Counted from the stretch's first letter, positions 8,673-19,168 are shown. The stretch: 64,000 bases of DNA from Acinetobacter guerrae (GCF_009372255.1 NZ_LXGN01000012.1:1-64000), one strand, 5' to 3'. Numbers and translations: made by a program. Notes: generated by a model not told the origin, from the letters alone.

Positions 8673-8771
8673 TCAGTCAAAAGCGATCATCCCATTCCAG
8701 CCAAGTGCTTCAATCAGAGTTGCTGCATCCCGCTCTATCAACCCTGCTTCATTTAGATAAAACTTAAACCA
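8673..8771 (-). pseudogene. In-frame open remnant after the benE stop
   Basis: Directly after the benE TAA, and in the same frame, 32 sense codons follow before a TGA at 8673-8675. They include NEAGLIERDAATLIEALGW, which looks like real protein rather than random sequence. There is no in-frame ATG and no ribosome site. It may be the broken end of a lost gene, marking the junction where ben and mph clusters meet, or a chance frame. I do not recognise the source protein. Confidence 0.25.
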
Positions 8772-9995
8772 TTATTTACCTGAACGAGAGCATGACTCTG
8801 GCACAGCCGCAAGAATGCTATTGCGTTTTATCAAGATCAGGTATGCTGCCATTCCGATACACATTCCCCAAAAAACTGAGCTTAAACCTAGAAAATGCAT
8901 ACCCGATACCGTCGCCAGAAAGGTCATTAGCGCGGCTTCGCGTTGCGTATCTTCTTGCATTGCCATACGCATATTCGTGGCAATAGCGCCAAGTAGTGCA
9001 AGCCCAGCGAGTGCCGCGACCAGTTCTTTAGGAAGTAAACTAAAAAGCGCCACAAGGCTGCCTGCAAACAAACCACCTAAAATATAAAACAAACCGTTTG
9101 CGACCCCTGCAATATAACGCTTTTCTTTAAGCTCATGCGCATCTTTGCCCATACATAACGCTGCGGTAATCGATGCCAGTACAATCGTAATACCACCCAC
9201 ACAGGCCACCGCAAGGGAAGCAAGACTAGCTGCTGCAATAATTGGCTTGGCTGGCACATCGTAATGACTGAGTTTTAAAATGGCCATACCCGGCAAAAAC
9301 TGCCCAGTTAAGCTCACTAAAATTAAAGGAATCGCCAGATTTAAGGTGGAATACCATGACCATTCAGGCCGAATAAACTGCGGAATTGCTAAATGAAAAT
9401 CCATTGTTACAGGATTCATTTTACCCAACAAGAAACTCAATGCGACGCCACATAACAATACCCACAACATGCTATAACGTGGCGAAAAGCGTCGTGCCAA
9501 TAAATAGCACAACAGCATACTAAACACGATTAGCGGCAAAGAATCAGTCGCGTGAAATAGCCCAAGTCCAAATTGAAATAGGATACCCGCCATCATACCG
9601 GCTGCAATTCCTTGTGGAATCCATTTCAGCAATTTATCAAAATAGCCTGTCATGCCAACAATTAAAATGACAATGGCAGCACTGATATAGGCTCCGACTG
9701 CTTCATTTAAACTAATATTTGGAAATAAAGTTACAAGTAGAGCCGTACCTGGTGCCGACCAAGCAGTAATGATGGGGGTTTTAAAACGAATCGATAAATA
9801 AATGCCAGTCAGGGCAGCCCCGATTGAGATACCCCAGATCCATGAAATCATCATTTCTGGCGAAACCTGTGCTTTCTGGGCAGCCTGAAAAAATATAATC
9901 AGTGGTCCAGAATAAGAGATCAGAACAGCTAAAAAACCCGCCACTGTGGCTGATAGCGACCAATCCTCTTTTAAGGTTTTAAACAGGGATGTCAT
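8772..9995 (-). CDS. benE: Benzoate/H+ symporter BenE
   Basis: This 407-residue inner-membrane protein matches the BenE family of benzoate transporters: about 12 hydrophobic segments, with glycine- and proline-rich stretches such as SYSGPLIIF and WSAPGTALLV near the start. It should import benzoate with protons. The ATG at 9995 has a perfect AAGGAGG upstream; the ATG 21 bases earlier does not. It lies 47 bases downstream of benD and closes the benABCDE operon. BenK, encoded nearby, is a second, unrelated benzoate importer. Confidence 0.9.
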   Translation of the reverse strand: MTSLFKTLKEDWSLSATVAGFLAVLISYSGPLIIFFQAAQKAQVSPEMMISWIWGISIGAALTGIYLSIRFKTPIITAWSAPGTALLVTLFPNISLNEAVGAYISAAIVILIVGMTGYFDKLLKWIPQGIAAGMMAGILFQFGLGLFHATDSLPLIVFSMLLCYLLARRFSPRYSMLWVLLCGVALSFLLGKMNPVTMDFHLAIPQFIRPEWSWYSTLNLAIPLILVSLTGQFLPGMAILKLSHYDVPAKPIIAAASLASLAVACVGGITIVLASITAALCMGKDAHELKEKRYIAGVANGLFYILGGLFAGSLVALFSLLPKELVAALAGLALLGAIATNMRMAMQEDTQREAALMTFLATVSGMHFLGLSSVFWGMCIGMAAYLILIKRNSILAAVPESCSRSGK

Positions 9996-10042
9996 AGTGC
10001 CTCCTTGCAGAATCATCCTGTTAGCTTTTTAAAAGTGATCAG

Positions 10043-10828
10043 TTACCCCTGATCACCACCACCGACAGGAATCACACTGCCAGTGATATATGAAGATTCA
10101 TCTGATGCCAAAAACACAATCGCATTGACCTGTTCATCAACACTGCCGTAGCGACCCAAGAAAGTTCGATCGATGGTTTGATCTACCACTTGCTGCATCC
10201 ATGTCTTTTCATTTTCGGAGAGTGGATTAGCATTACGTGGAATTTTTCTTGGTGGTGCTTCTGTTCCTCCTGTCGCGATGGCATTGACTCGAATTCCATC
10301 TTGGGCGTGTTCAAATGCCAGTGATGCAGTTAGAGCATTTACACCGCCTTTTGAGGCTGAATATGGAATACGGTGAATACCACGTGTTGCAATAGAGGAT
10401 ACATTTACAATGGTACCTTTCTGATTTTTTATCATTTCAGGCAAGACCGCACGGCAACACCAGAGCGTTGGAAATAAAGAGCGATTTACTTCTTTCAAGA
10501 TTTCCTCTTCAGAAAACTCCTGAAAAGGTTTCATCCAGATTGCACCACCGACATTATTAATTAATATATCGACTCGACCATAGTATTCAATTGCATGTGC
10601 TACCACAGCCTGTGCACCTGCATACGTTTCCAGATCTGCATGGATACAACTGCCTGTAGCACCTAAATGTTGACATTGCTTTAAAACGTCATCCACTAGG
10701 TCAGAACGATCAGCCAAGACCAATGTTCCGCCTTCGGCTGCAATTCGAAGCGCAACACCTTGACCAATGCCTTGTGCTGCACCCGTGACAATCACCACTT
10801 TCTGATTAAACCGCTGCATTTGGGTCAT
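10043..10828 (-). CDS. benD: Benzoate cis-diol dehydrogenase BenD
   Basis: This 261-residue short-chain dehydrogenase oxidises and decarboxylates 1,2-dihydroxycyclohexa-3,5-diene-1-carboxylate to catechol with NAD+. It shows the Rossmann motif TGAAQGIG, the NNVGG segment, and the catalytic Ser with YSASK (Tyr-x3-Lys). I chose the ATG at 10828 because GGAG lies 6 bases upstream; the first ATG (10840) would lack a site. The length equals that of A. baylyi BenD as I recall it. It sits between benC and benE. Confidence 0.93.
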   Translation of the reverse strand: MTQMQRFNQKVVIVTGAAQGIGQGVALRIAAEGGTLVLADRSDLVDDVLKQCQHLGATGSCIHADLETYAGAQAVVAHAIEYYGRVDILINNVGGAIWMKPFQEFSEEEILKEVNRSLFPTLWCCRAVLPEMIKNQKGTIVNVSSIATRGIHRIPYSASKGGVNALTASLAFEHAQDGIRVNAIATGGTEAPPRKIPRNANPLSENEKTWMQQVVDQTIDRTFLGRYGSVDEQVNAIVFLASDESSYITGSVIPVGGGDQG

Positions 10829-10858
10829 CTTTTGCTCCACATGATTCAGGTCACAAAA

Positions 10859-11893
<1,035 letters not shown>

Positions 11894-11949
11894 TTATTGA
11901 ACTTTGAGACCTCAGCCAAGTCTCCTTTTGACTGAGGTTGACCTCTTTT

Positions 11950-12459
11950 TTAGATATGATAAATATCAATCACTTGATTGATGTAGTCGTTTTTAAGTAC
12001 GACGTACTTGCTCAGGATTTTTGGGCTTTCACCTGAAAAATCGATCACATAACGCGACATGCCAAAGTAGCTATAGCTGTTCTTGTAACGGAAACTTAAT
12101 GTATTCCAGTTAAAACGTACGGTGGCTTGATCACCTTCACGCGACTCAATTTCAACATTGCTGATATTGTGTGCAGTACGGGTGTCTGGCATGGTGGCGG
12201 ACGAGCGTTCTGTTTTAATACGAAATACTCGATCTTCCAAACCCTGACGGTCAGGGTAATAAATCAGTGAAATTTCTGACTGTGGATCTTCAGTAAGTTT
12301 GTCATTATCATCCCAAGCTGGCATCCAGAACGATGCTTGGGGGGCATAGCATTCTAGCCATTGATCCCATTGTTCATCATCCAGAAAGCGGGCTTCGCGG
12401 TATAAAAACTGGCAGACATTTTCAATCGTGATTTTATCTAGGCTTGCTGAAACATTCAT
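11950..12459 (-). CDS. benB: Benzoate 1,2-dioxygenase small subunit BenB
   Basis: This 169-residue beta subunit of the ring-hydroxylating dioxygenase is structural and has the cystatin-like fold of that family, with [18 protein letters not shown] near the N-terminus. It overlaps the benA stop by 4 bases (ATGA), which suggests coupled translation and an equal subunit ratio. The gap to benC is 74 bases. Confidence 0.94.
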   Translation of the reverse strand: MNVSASLDKITIENVCQFLYREARFLDDEQWDQWLECYAPQASFWMPAWDDNDKLTEDPQSEISLIYYPDRQGLEDRVFRIKTERSSATMPDTRTAHNISNVEIESREGDQATVRFNWNTLSFRYKNSYSYFGMSRYVIDFSGESPKILSKYVVLKNDYINQVIDIYHI

Positions 12460-13841
12460 GCTGTCTCTCCTTGACTTGAAGCAAAATCTTTTTCAGCAGC
12501 AATCGCCTGTTTCATGGTTTTAAGCCAGTATTGGTGCTGTGCCAGATATAAACCTTCATCTTCGGTTTTAATGCCGCTGATTGCAGGCTTTAAGCCAATT
12601 TCATTCGCTGCATCATCTGGCCCATAAATCCAATGTTTTGCTCCACGGCACATGTCGTTCCATTCCAGATCAATCCCTGCATAGCCTGCCTGACAAGCAC
12701 GGAATTCTTCTAGGTCATCTGGCGTTGCCATACCTGAAGCATTAAAGAAATCTTCATACTGGCGAATACGACGTGTGCGCGCTTCAGGTTCTTCGCCAAC
12801 AGGGGCAATACAGTAAATCGTAACTTCGGTTTTATTGACTGAAATTGGACGCAATACCCGAATTTGTGAGCCAAATTGATCCATCAAATAAACATTCGGA
12901 TACAGGCATAAATTACGTGAACGCTCGATCATCCATTTAGACATCGCTGCACCAAATTTCTCGGTATATTCATCGGCTTTAGGGAAGTTCGGACGATCTT
13001 CTGGGTTGCCCCATTGTGTCCATAGCAGCATATGACCATGTTCAAAGCCATAAGAACCGCCGCCCTGTTTACCCCATGATCCTGCACTCATGGCACGAAT
13101 ATTATCGCCTGCCTGAGTTTCTTTCCGATGTTGCGTTGTCGCCGCATAGTTCCAGTGCACCGCAGAAACGTGATAACCATCCGCACCATTTTCGGCGGTC
13201 AGTTTCCAGTTACCTTCATAGGTGTAGGTAGATGATCCACGTAAAACTTCCAGACCTTGATCAGATTGATCTACAATCATGTCAATAATCTTGGTGGTTT
13301 CACCTAAAAATTCCTGCAAAGTAGGTACATCTGGATTTAGGCTGCCAAATAGAAAACCTTTATAACTTTCAAATCGCGCTACTTTTTTCAGGTCATGTGA
13401 ACCATCTTTGTTAAAGCAGTCCGAATAACCTGCGTCACTTGGATCTTTAACTTTGAGTAATTTGCCTGAATTATTGAACGTCCAACCATGAAATGGACAG
13501 GTATAAGTTGATTTATTGCCACTTTTATATCGGCACAACTGTGCGCCACGGTGCGAACAAGCATTGATCATCGCATTGAGTTCGCCATTACGATTACGTG
13601 CGATCAAGATCGGCTGACGACCAATATATGTGGTGTAATAATCATTATTATTGGGGATCTGGCTTTCATGTGCCAAGTACACCCAATTACCTTCGAAGAT
13701 ATACTTCATTTCAAGGTCAAATAAGGCTTGATCTGTAAAAACTGAACGATGAAGTTTAAATTCACCTGTTTCGATATTATCAACGAGTAATTCATCAATA
13801 CGGTCAAGATGGCTAGTATTGATAACAGGAATACGTGGCAT
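12456..13841 (-). CDS. benA: Benzoate 1,2-dioxygenase large subunit BenA
   Basis: This catalytic alpha subunit dihydroxylates benzoate to the 1,2-cis-diol. It has the Rieske motif CSHRGAQLC followed by CPFHGW, and the mononuclear iron region [14 protein letters not shown] use the ATG at 13841 (461 residues, starting MPRIPV), the length of A. baylyi BenA as I recall it, with GGAGA 6 bases upstream. In-frame ATGs at 13847 and 13904 are possible; the latter has AGGA upstream and would add 21 residues. The frame stays open to 13988. It leads the benABCDE operon under BenM. Confidence 0.92.
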   Translation of the reverse strand: MPRIPVINTSHLDRIDELLVDNIETGEFKLHRSVFTDQALFDLEMKYIFEGNWVYLAHESQIPNNNDYYTTYIGRQPILIARNRNGELNAMINACSHRGAQLCRYKSGNKSTYTCPFHGWTFNNSGKLLKVKDPSDAGYSDCFNKDGSHDLKKVARFESYKGFLFGSLNPDVPTLQEFLGETTKIIDMIVDQSDQGLEVLRGSSTYTYEGNWKLTAENGADGYHVSAVHWNYAATTQHRKETQAGDNIRAMSAGSWGKQGGGSYGFEHGHMLLWTQWGNPEDRPNFPKADEYTEKFGAAMSKWMIERSRNLCLYPNVYLMDQFGSQIRVLRPISVNKTEVTIYCIAPVGEEPEARTRRIRQYEDFFNASGMATPDDLEEFRACQAGYAGIDLEWNDMCRGAKHWIYGPDDAANEIGLKPAISGIKTEDEGLYLAQHQYWLKTMKQAIAAEKDFASSQGETA

Positions 13842-14201
13842 GTCCATTCTCCGACTTTCCAGATATTTAAGGAAGTCATCAGGTTTGTCTACTTGATATG
13901 ACATAACCTGATTCCTAATCGCAATTAAGCACTTGCGCGGTGATTGTTCTACTTCAGATGATGCAAACAGGTTCGGTGCTTTGAGCAATTCAAAAGTAAA
14001 ACACTCTATTTGAATGGCTTATTCAGATTACGGTGGGCAAATTTCGGCTTCATCCGCAATCTCAACAGCAGTCATTACTTACCTTGTCTGGGTTTGTGTA
14101 ATCGCGACTGATATTGCTATGGTCGATTTGTGGCAATATCGACAAAAGCCATTTCAACTGATTTATACATGTTCCATCATCACATCAGCTATTGCTTGTT
14201 T

Positions 14202-14216
14202 ATACCTTAAAAGAAT
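14202..14216. promoter_or_regulatory. BenM/CatM site, near benA start (site-3-like)
   Basis: ATAC-N7-GAAT on the plus strand, which is ATTC-N7-GTAT on the benA strand. This is the form of the secondary BenM sites known in A. baylyi. It would overlap the benA promoter, so occupancy without effector should repress. Confidence 0.5.
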
Positions 14217-14232
14217 GTTTTAATAAATTCCA

Positions 14233-14247
14233 ACACATTATTTGTAT
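14233..14247. promoter_or_regulatory. BenM/CatM site, intermediate (site-2-like)
   Basis: ACAC-N7-GTAT, one base off the ATAC-N7-GTAT consensus. Its centre is 21 bp (two helical turns) from the perfect site, the spacing expected for a second dimer of a LysR tetramer. Confidence 0.45.
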
Positions 14248-14253
14248 ACTAAA

Positions 14254-14268
14254 ATACCTTTGGAGTAT
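14254..14268. promoter_or_regulatory. BenM/CatM primary site (ATAC-N7-GTAT)
   Basis: A perfect ATAC-N7-GTAT dyad, the consensus primary binding site for BenM and CatM. It ends 5 bases before the benM ATG, so BenM bound here could also limit its own synthesis. Confidence 0.75.
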
Positions 14269-14273
14269 TTTAA

Positions 14274-15188
14274 ATGGAACTTAGACATTTACGGTATTTT
14301 GTTGCAGTGGTCGAAGAACAAAGTTTTACCAAAGCGGCAGATAAACTTTGTATCGCGCAACCGCCTTTAAGCCGACAAATTCAAAATCTGGAAGAAGAAT
14401 TAGGCTTACAGTTGCTCGAACGTGGTAGTCGACCTGTTAAAACCACTTCAGTTGGTCAATTTTTTTATCAATATGCCGTTAAACTTTTGTCCAATGCAGA
14501 TCAAATGATCTCTATGACCAAACGTATCGCTTCTGTCGAAACGACCATTAAAATTGGATTTGTCGGTTCGTTATTATTTGGATTATTACCTCGCATTATT
14601 TATTTATATCGTCAGGCACATCCCAATCTCAAAATTGAATTATATGAAATGGGCACCAATGCACAAATCGAAGCCTTAAAAGACGGACGCATCGATGTTG
14701 GGTTTGGAAGACTTAAAATTAGTGATCCTGCGATTAAACGCACTTTGCTCAGAAATGAACGCTTAATGGTTGCAGTGCATGCCAGCCACCCACTTAACCG
14801 CATGAAAGACACTGGCGTACATTTAACTGATATTGTCGATGAAAGAATTTTACTTTATCCAACGACTACAAAACCCAATTTCTCTACGCATGTACTATCG
14901 ATCTTTTCTGAACACGGACTCGAACCCACCAAGCTCAATGATGTCCGTGAAGTACAATTGGCTTTAGGCTTAGTAGCCGCAGGTGAAGGTATTTGTATTG
15001 TTCCAGAAAGCACCACCAGTATTCAGCTATATAATTTAAGCTATGTGCCTTTACTCGATCCCGATGCGATTAGCCCTATTTTTATTGCGGCGCGAAATAT
15101 GGAAGAAAGCACCTATCTATACTCAATGCTTGAAACCATTCGCCAGATCTATGCCTATGAAGGTTTTTCCAATAATGCCTTAATGTAA
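14274..15188 (+). CDS. benM: LysR-type regulator BenM
   Basis: This 304-residue activator switches on benABCDE in answer to cis,cis-muconate and benzoate together. The N-terminal winged helix (about 1-60, FTKAADKLCIAQPPLSRQIQ) and the effector domain closely follow A. baylyi BenM, including its exact length. R160 and Y293, which line the second, benzoate-binding pocket of BenM, are both present. This favours BenM over its paralogue CatM. It is divergent from benA and separated from benK by a bidirectional terminator. Confidence 0.92.
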   Translation: MELRHLRYFVAVVEEQSFTKAADKLCIAQPPLSRQIQNLEEELGLQLLERGSRPVKTTSVGQFFYQYAVKLLSNADQMISMTKRIASVETTIKIGFVGSLLFGLLPRIIYLYRQAHPNLKIELYEMGTNAQIEALKDGRIDVGFGRLKISDPAIKRTLLRNERLMVAVHASHPLNRMKDTGVHLTDIVDERILLYPTTTKPNFSTHVLSIFSEHGLEPTKLNDVREVQLALGLVAAGEGICIVPESTTSIQLYNLSYVPLLDPDAISPIFIAARNMEESTYLYSMLETIRQIYAYEGFSNNALM

Positions 15189-15190
15189 AT

Positions 15191-15222
15191 AAATGTCTGC
15201 TGTAAAGCAGCAGACATTTTTT
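15191..15222. terminator. Bidirectional terminator between benM and benK
   Basis: A perfect 12-bp stem (15191-15202 with 15208-15219, loop TAAAG) is followed by T6 on the plus strand; the left flank is A/T-rich for the minus strand. It separates the converging benM and benPK transcripts. Confidence 0.85.
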
Positions 15223-15261
15223 GGATAAATCATTTCATGCAATGTGATCTCACTTAATCAT

Positions 15262-16659
15262 TTATTGCACAGCAGGCTCAGAAATTTTAGATTTTTCCTG
15301 TGGATCAGTGGCTACGATTTCCTGCTGATCGGCATGATAAGCCCGACGATCATTAATTAAAAATACAGTCACTATGCCAATCACCGCAGGAATACTCAGC
15401 GCTAGAAAATTATAAAAATGTGGCAGATGTAATGATAATAACCAACCCGTTAGAATAGGCCCAAGAATCGCCCCGACACGCCCCATACCCAAGCCCCAGC
15501 CAATTCCTGTTGAGCGAATATTTGGAGCATAAAAACGTGCCATATACGCCAACAACATAATTTGTGTCCCGATTGATGCTGCACCAGCACAGGCAATTAG
15601 GAAGTACAACACCACGCTATCAAACTGGAACGACAGTAGACTTAATGACACTGCACCAAGTAGAAGTAGCGCCATGGTCACATATTTCACATTATAGCGA
15701 TCACCCAAATAACCGCCCAAAATCGAGCCAATCATGCCACCAACATTAAGTGAGAATAAGAAAATCAAACTTTTTGATAAATTATAACCTGCTTCGATCA
15801 TAAGTTTTGGCAACCAGTTACCGAGTGCATAAACCATGATTAACGTCATGAAAATCGAACACCAAAACATTACGGTACTAAAGGCACGTTGTTCTGTAAA
15901 AATCATTTTAATCGGTGCTTGTGCCTGAGTTTGGTTACTGGCATTCAAGACAAAAACATCATCAGGCTGATTTTGATAGCTCGGTACAAGTCTGGATAAA
16001 ATATAACGTACTGTTTCATCCTTCTTCTTACGTACCAGATAGTCAATCGATTCAGGTAATAACTTCATCAATGGCAATAGAATAATCAACGGGATTCCCG
16101 CGATCATAAACATGATCTTCCAGCCATATACAGGAACTAACACAGAACCCAACGCTGCCGCAGCCATACCGCCAATGGCGTAACCACTAAACATTAGGGT
16201 AACAAAGAAGCTTTTAAATTTCTTAGGTGCATATTCACTGACCAAAGCAATCACGTTGGGCATGACACCACCGATACCCACGCCCGCCAGAAAACGGAAA
16301 ATTGCAAATTGAGTCGTGGTTTTAGAAAGACCGCAAAGTACCGTGCATAAACTGAATAAAATAATACAAACCGCAATGACTTTTTTACGGCTAATATTCA
16401 GATGCTCTAATTTATCGGCCATCGTACCAAAAATCAGCGCACCGAACATCATGCCAAATAACGCAACACTACCAATAAAACCTGCGGTGACTGGATCAAT
16501 TGCCCATTCTTTCATGAGCAAAGGTAAAGCAACGCCATAAATCACCAGATCATATCCATCAAAAATAATGATCAGCGTACTTAAAACAATCACACGCCAA
16601 TGAAAGGGTGTAAGTTTTGATTCGTCAATCATCTGATTGACATTAATTTCCTGAGACAT
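15262..16659 (-). CDS. benK: Benzoate MFS transporter BenK
   Basis: This 465-residue major-facilitator protein of the aromatic acid:H+ symporter family imports benzoate. It shows 12 hydrophobic segments, the early DGYDLVIYG motif typical of this family, and GTMADKL and GGYLGDRYN loops in the two halves. The ATG at 16659 has GGAGGAGAG upstream; an ATG 18 bases earlier lies inside that site. It is 37 bases downstream of benP and the two form an operon, as in A. baylyi, where benPK belongs to the BenM/CatM regulon. Confidence 0.9.
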   Translation of the reverse strand: MSQEINVNQMIDESKLTPFHWRVIVLSTLIIIFDGYDLVIYGVALPLLMKEWAIDPVTAGFIGSVALFGMMFGALIFGTMADKLEHLNISRKKVIAVCIILFSLCTVLCGLSKTTTQFAIFRFLAGVGIGGVMPNVIALVSEYAPKKFKSFFVTLMFSGYAIGGMAAAALGSVLVPVYGWKIMFMIAGIPLIILLPLMKLLPESIDYLVRKKKDETVRYILSRLVPSYQNQPDDVFVLNASNQTQAQAPIKMIFTEQRAFSTVMFWCSIFMTLIMVYALGNWLPKLMIEAGYNLSKSLIFLFSLNVGGMIGSILGGYLGDRYNVKYVTMALLLLGAVSLSLLSFQFDSVVLYFLIACAGAASIGTQIMLLAYMARFYAPNIRSTGIGWGLGMGRVGAILGPILTGWLLSLHLPHFYNFLALSIPAVIGIVTVFLINDRRAYHADQQEIVATDPQEKSKISEPAVQ

Positions 16660-16696
16660 GTTCTCTCCTCCTTCCATAAGGAACTTTTTTAAACCC

Positions 16697-17944
16697 TTAG
16701 AATTTTTTGCTATAGCTTAAAAAGACGCGATTTTCATTAAAATCATTGCCATAACGGACTTTGTAAGGAATATATAACCATTGGAATGCAACCCCCTTTA
16801 ATGCAGGGTTTTGAAATGCATAATTGACGATTAAATTGGTTTCTTGTTCTTTATTGCGCTGACCTAAAACCGTTTTAAAATCATAACCATAAACATGTTT
16901 TAACATCACATTTAGACCAGGCACATAATCTTTAAAATCATAACCATACATAAAATGAACAGATTTCTCGTTTTCCTTAAAAAACCCTGTTGCATTCCAG
17001 TTAATAAAATAGGTTTCAGGCAAAAAACCATCTGGTAAAGGATAGGTATCACCAATAATTTGTTGATAACCCAAACCAAAAGTATGATTTTTATATTTGA
17101 GAATTTCTAATAATCCGATATTTTGACTGTCAATGTCATAGTTTTTATTGTCTTCACTGGCTTTAAAATATTTAACTTTAGAGGTTAATGATAAATCGGA
17201 AGAAAATTTACTTAAATAATCCACACCTAAATAGTGTTTATTATAAAGATTATCCAAATTTCCATAATAATATTCTAATTTTAAATTATTAATTGGCTGA
17301 TATCGCACATCAATATAATTTAAACCATCAGAATAATATGTTCTTCCATTTTTAGTAAATGAAAGTTTATGAAAACCTTCCTGATTACGTGGTGAAACTT
17401 TCGTGATTACACCAATTTCACCACTTAATTGATCGGTAAGTTTCGAATTTAGGCTGACACCTTGATAAGAAGCCAATAATTGACGGCTACGGTCCACTGC
17501 TGTTACTGGAAGATCAGGCCATAACTCACCCACACGTAACTCAGTCTGATCGTACTTCAGTTTAAGTGTACCACCATATTTCAAGAAATCACTTGCCTGC
17601 TTTTTTTCTTCAGTATCAAAGGGTAAAACGGTATCAGCCACACCTTTATCATGACTTAAACGTACCGCGTATTGAACAGTACCATCCACACCAATGTCTA
17701 AATTTTCAATGGGTGTAGAATAATAATCTGACTTATAAAATAAAGATGCACTTTGTGACCAACTTCCAGTATCTTTAACTGCACTATTATCATAATTACG
17801 ATCGATCAAGGCATTTTTTAAATTAAAAGTCCAATTATCTTCTGCATAACAAGAAAGTGAAAATAATGTAGAAACCCCAATGACTCCAAATACAATTCCA
17901 TTTTTATAAACATTTAAGTTGAACGCTGATTTCAAATAAAACAT
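16697..17944 (-). CDS. benP: OprD-family outer-membrane porin BenP
   Basis: This 415-residue protein has a signal peptide (about residues 15-34, ending CYA) and a long beta-rich mature part with OprD-family features. Examples are the TGSWSQSASLFYKSDYY segment near the start and a C-terminal Phe (YSKKF). It probably lets benzoate cross the outer membrane ahead of BenK. It is preceded by a BenM-type site at 18060-18074. Confidence 0.85.
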   Translation of the reverse strand: MFYLKSAFNLNVYKNGIVFGVIGVSTLFSLSCYAEDNWTFNLKNALIDRNYDNSAVKDTGSWSQSASLFYKSDYYSTPIENLDIGVDGTVQYAVRLSHDKGVADTVLPFDTEEKKQASDFLKYGGTLKLKYDQTELRVGELWPDLPVTAVDRSRQLLASYQGVSLNSKLTDQLSGEIGVITKVSPRNQEGFHKLSFTKNGRTYYSDGLNYIDVRYQPINNLKLEYYYGNLDNLYNKHYLGVDYLSKFSSDLSLTSKVKYFKASEDNKNYDIDSQNIGLLEILKYKNHTFGLGYQQIIGDTYPLPDGFLPETYFINWNATGFFKENEKSVHFMYGYDFKDYVPGLNVMLKHVYGYDFKTVLGQRNKEQETNLIVNYAFQNPALKGVAFQWLYIPYKVRYGNDFNENRVFLSYSKKF

Positions 17945-18037
17945 AATTTCATCCGTAAATTTAATAATGATCGTCCCGATCAGTTCGTAGAAAATATAAT
18001 CAGAAATTTAATTTATGTTTTTTGTTATGTTGTGTCG

Positions 18038-18052
18038 ATACATGAAAAAACA
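18038..18052. promoter_or_regulatory. Half BenM site upstream of benP
   Basis: ATAC-N7-AACA keeps only the left half of the consensus. Its centre is 22 bp nearer benP than the perfect site, matching the two-turn offset of the second site in the benA-benM region. Confidence 0.35.
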
Positions 18053-18059
18053 TATATTC

Positions 18060-18074
18060 ATACTTTTAAAGTAT
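18060..18074. promoter_or_regulatory. BenM/CatM site upstream of benPK
   Basis: ATACTTTTAAAGTAT is a perfect ATAC-N7-GTAT dyad, centred about 120 bp from the benP ATG. It indicates that benPK is controlled together with benABCDE by BenM or CatM. Confidence 0.7.
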
Positions 18075-18277
18075 ATTTAATAGATCGCTATCTTTGAGCA
18101 AATGACTTATTCCATATAGAACATAAAAAAATAGAGATTAAATCTAGAAAAAAACCAAATTATTTATAAAAAAATAAAGTTAAAATTGTCATTATGATAT
18201 TTATAGGACATATAAATATTATTAATTTAATCACAATATGATAATAATGCGCATTTTAGTTAATCTGATCAAGTTGA

Positions 18278-19168
18278 TCACAATACCGACATCACCTTTT
18301 TACAGGTCTGTATAAACCATTGTCTTGCCACTGGTTCATTACTTTGAGAAAACCAGTGAATACCAACAAAAAAACCAGTCATATCAAAAGGCAGCTCGAT
18401 CACATTGACATTGGCTTGGTTCAAATACTGGGCTGCTGCTCGCATGGGTAAAGTTACCACCAGTTCTGTGCGATCGAGTACGCCTTGTAAAACCCCAAAA
18501 TGAGGAACTTCGAGCGCAATATTACGCTGATAACCCAAGAGTTTTAAGACATGATCTACTTGTGTATGACCAGTAGTGGATTTAATCGCGACATGCGATT
18601 CTGCCAAATAATCCTGTAAGCTGATCTGTTCATGAATGCGTGGATGATGGCAATTAACCAATGCCACATAACGCTCCTGAAACAGCGTTTCATACTCTAA
18701 CTGATGAAACGCTAAGTGCGTGCTATTAAAAACAGCAGCATCAATAAATCCTTCGACCAGCCATTTTTCAACTTGATCAATTTTAATTTCTTCAATTTCA
18801 AGTTTAATGTTCGGTGCATAACGTTGTAAATATTCAACCAATACAGGCAACAAACAAATTTCACCAATGTCTGAAAGCCCCAGACGAAACACTTTGGTTG
18901 AGGTGGCTGGATTAAAATTTAATGCTTCATCAATTGCAATTTCGACATCGCAGATGGCGCGTTTGAAAACAGGATATAATTCGTGAGCTAATTTTGTCGG
19001 CTCAACGCCATATTGAGTACGTTCGAATAATGGATTGTGCAACTGCTGACGTAAACGATTTAAGTTGTAACTGACTGAAGGCTGACTGAGATTTAAAATA
19101 TCCGCAGCTTTGGTGATATTTTTAGTTTCATAAACACAAATAAAGACACGTATTAAAGCCAGATCCAT
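18278..19168 (-). CDS. salR: LysR-type regulator, probable SalR
   Basis: This 296-residue LysR protein has an N-terminal helix-turn-helix (about 15-40, ITKAADILNLSQPSVSYNLN) and a substrate-binding-like effector domain. It resembles the NahR/NodD-like branch. In A. baylyi a LysR gene salR follows the salicylate hydroxylase gene salA on the same strand. The same order is seen here, with a terminator between them. The name rests on position and general similarity. It could also regulate benPK or another aromatic gene. Confidence 0.55.
   Translation of the reverse strand: MDLALIRVFICVYETKNITKAADILNLSQPSVSYNLNRLRQQLHNPLFERTQYGVEPTKLAHELYPVFKRAICDVEIAIDEALNFNPATSTKVFRLGLSDIGEICLLPVLVEYLQRYAPNIKLEIEEIKIDQVEKWLVEGFIDAAVFNSTHLAFHQLEYETLFQERYVALVNCHHPRIHEQISLQDYLAESHVAIKSTTGHTQVDHVLKLLGYQRNIALEVPHFGVLQGVLDRTELVVTLPMRAAAQYLNQANVNVIELPFDMTGFFVGIHWFSQSNEPVARQWFIQTCKKVMSVL

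Larger units (their letters stand above)
13842..14273. other. benA-benM divergent control region with long benA leader
   Basis: The 432 bases between benA and benM hold three BenM-type sites clustered at the benM end, listed separately. If the benA start lies near 14204, as inferred from site spacing in A. baylyi, its leader would be about 360 bases. The minus-strand frame of benA stays open to 13988 but I see no second gene; an opposite-strand frame at 14014-14223 has no family match that I recognise and is probably chance. Confidence 0.55.
17945..18277. other. benP upstream region
   Basis: This 333-base, strongly AT-rich region lies between benP (minus) and the 3' end of a LysR gene (minus). 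It carries a perfect BenM/CatM site and a nearby half site, listed separately. I see no gene and no clear terminator hairpin for the upstream LysR gene. Confidence 0.6.

Noticed and set aside
14014..14223. Open frame of 69 codons on the plus strand in the benA-benM gap
   Set aside because: It overlaps BenM sites and the presumed benA promoter, has no ribosome site and no family features.
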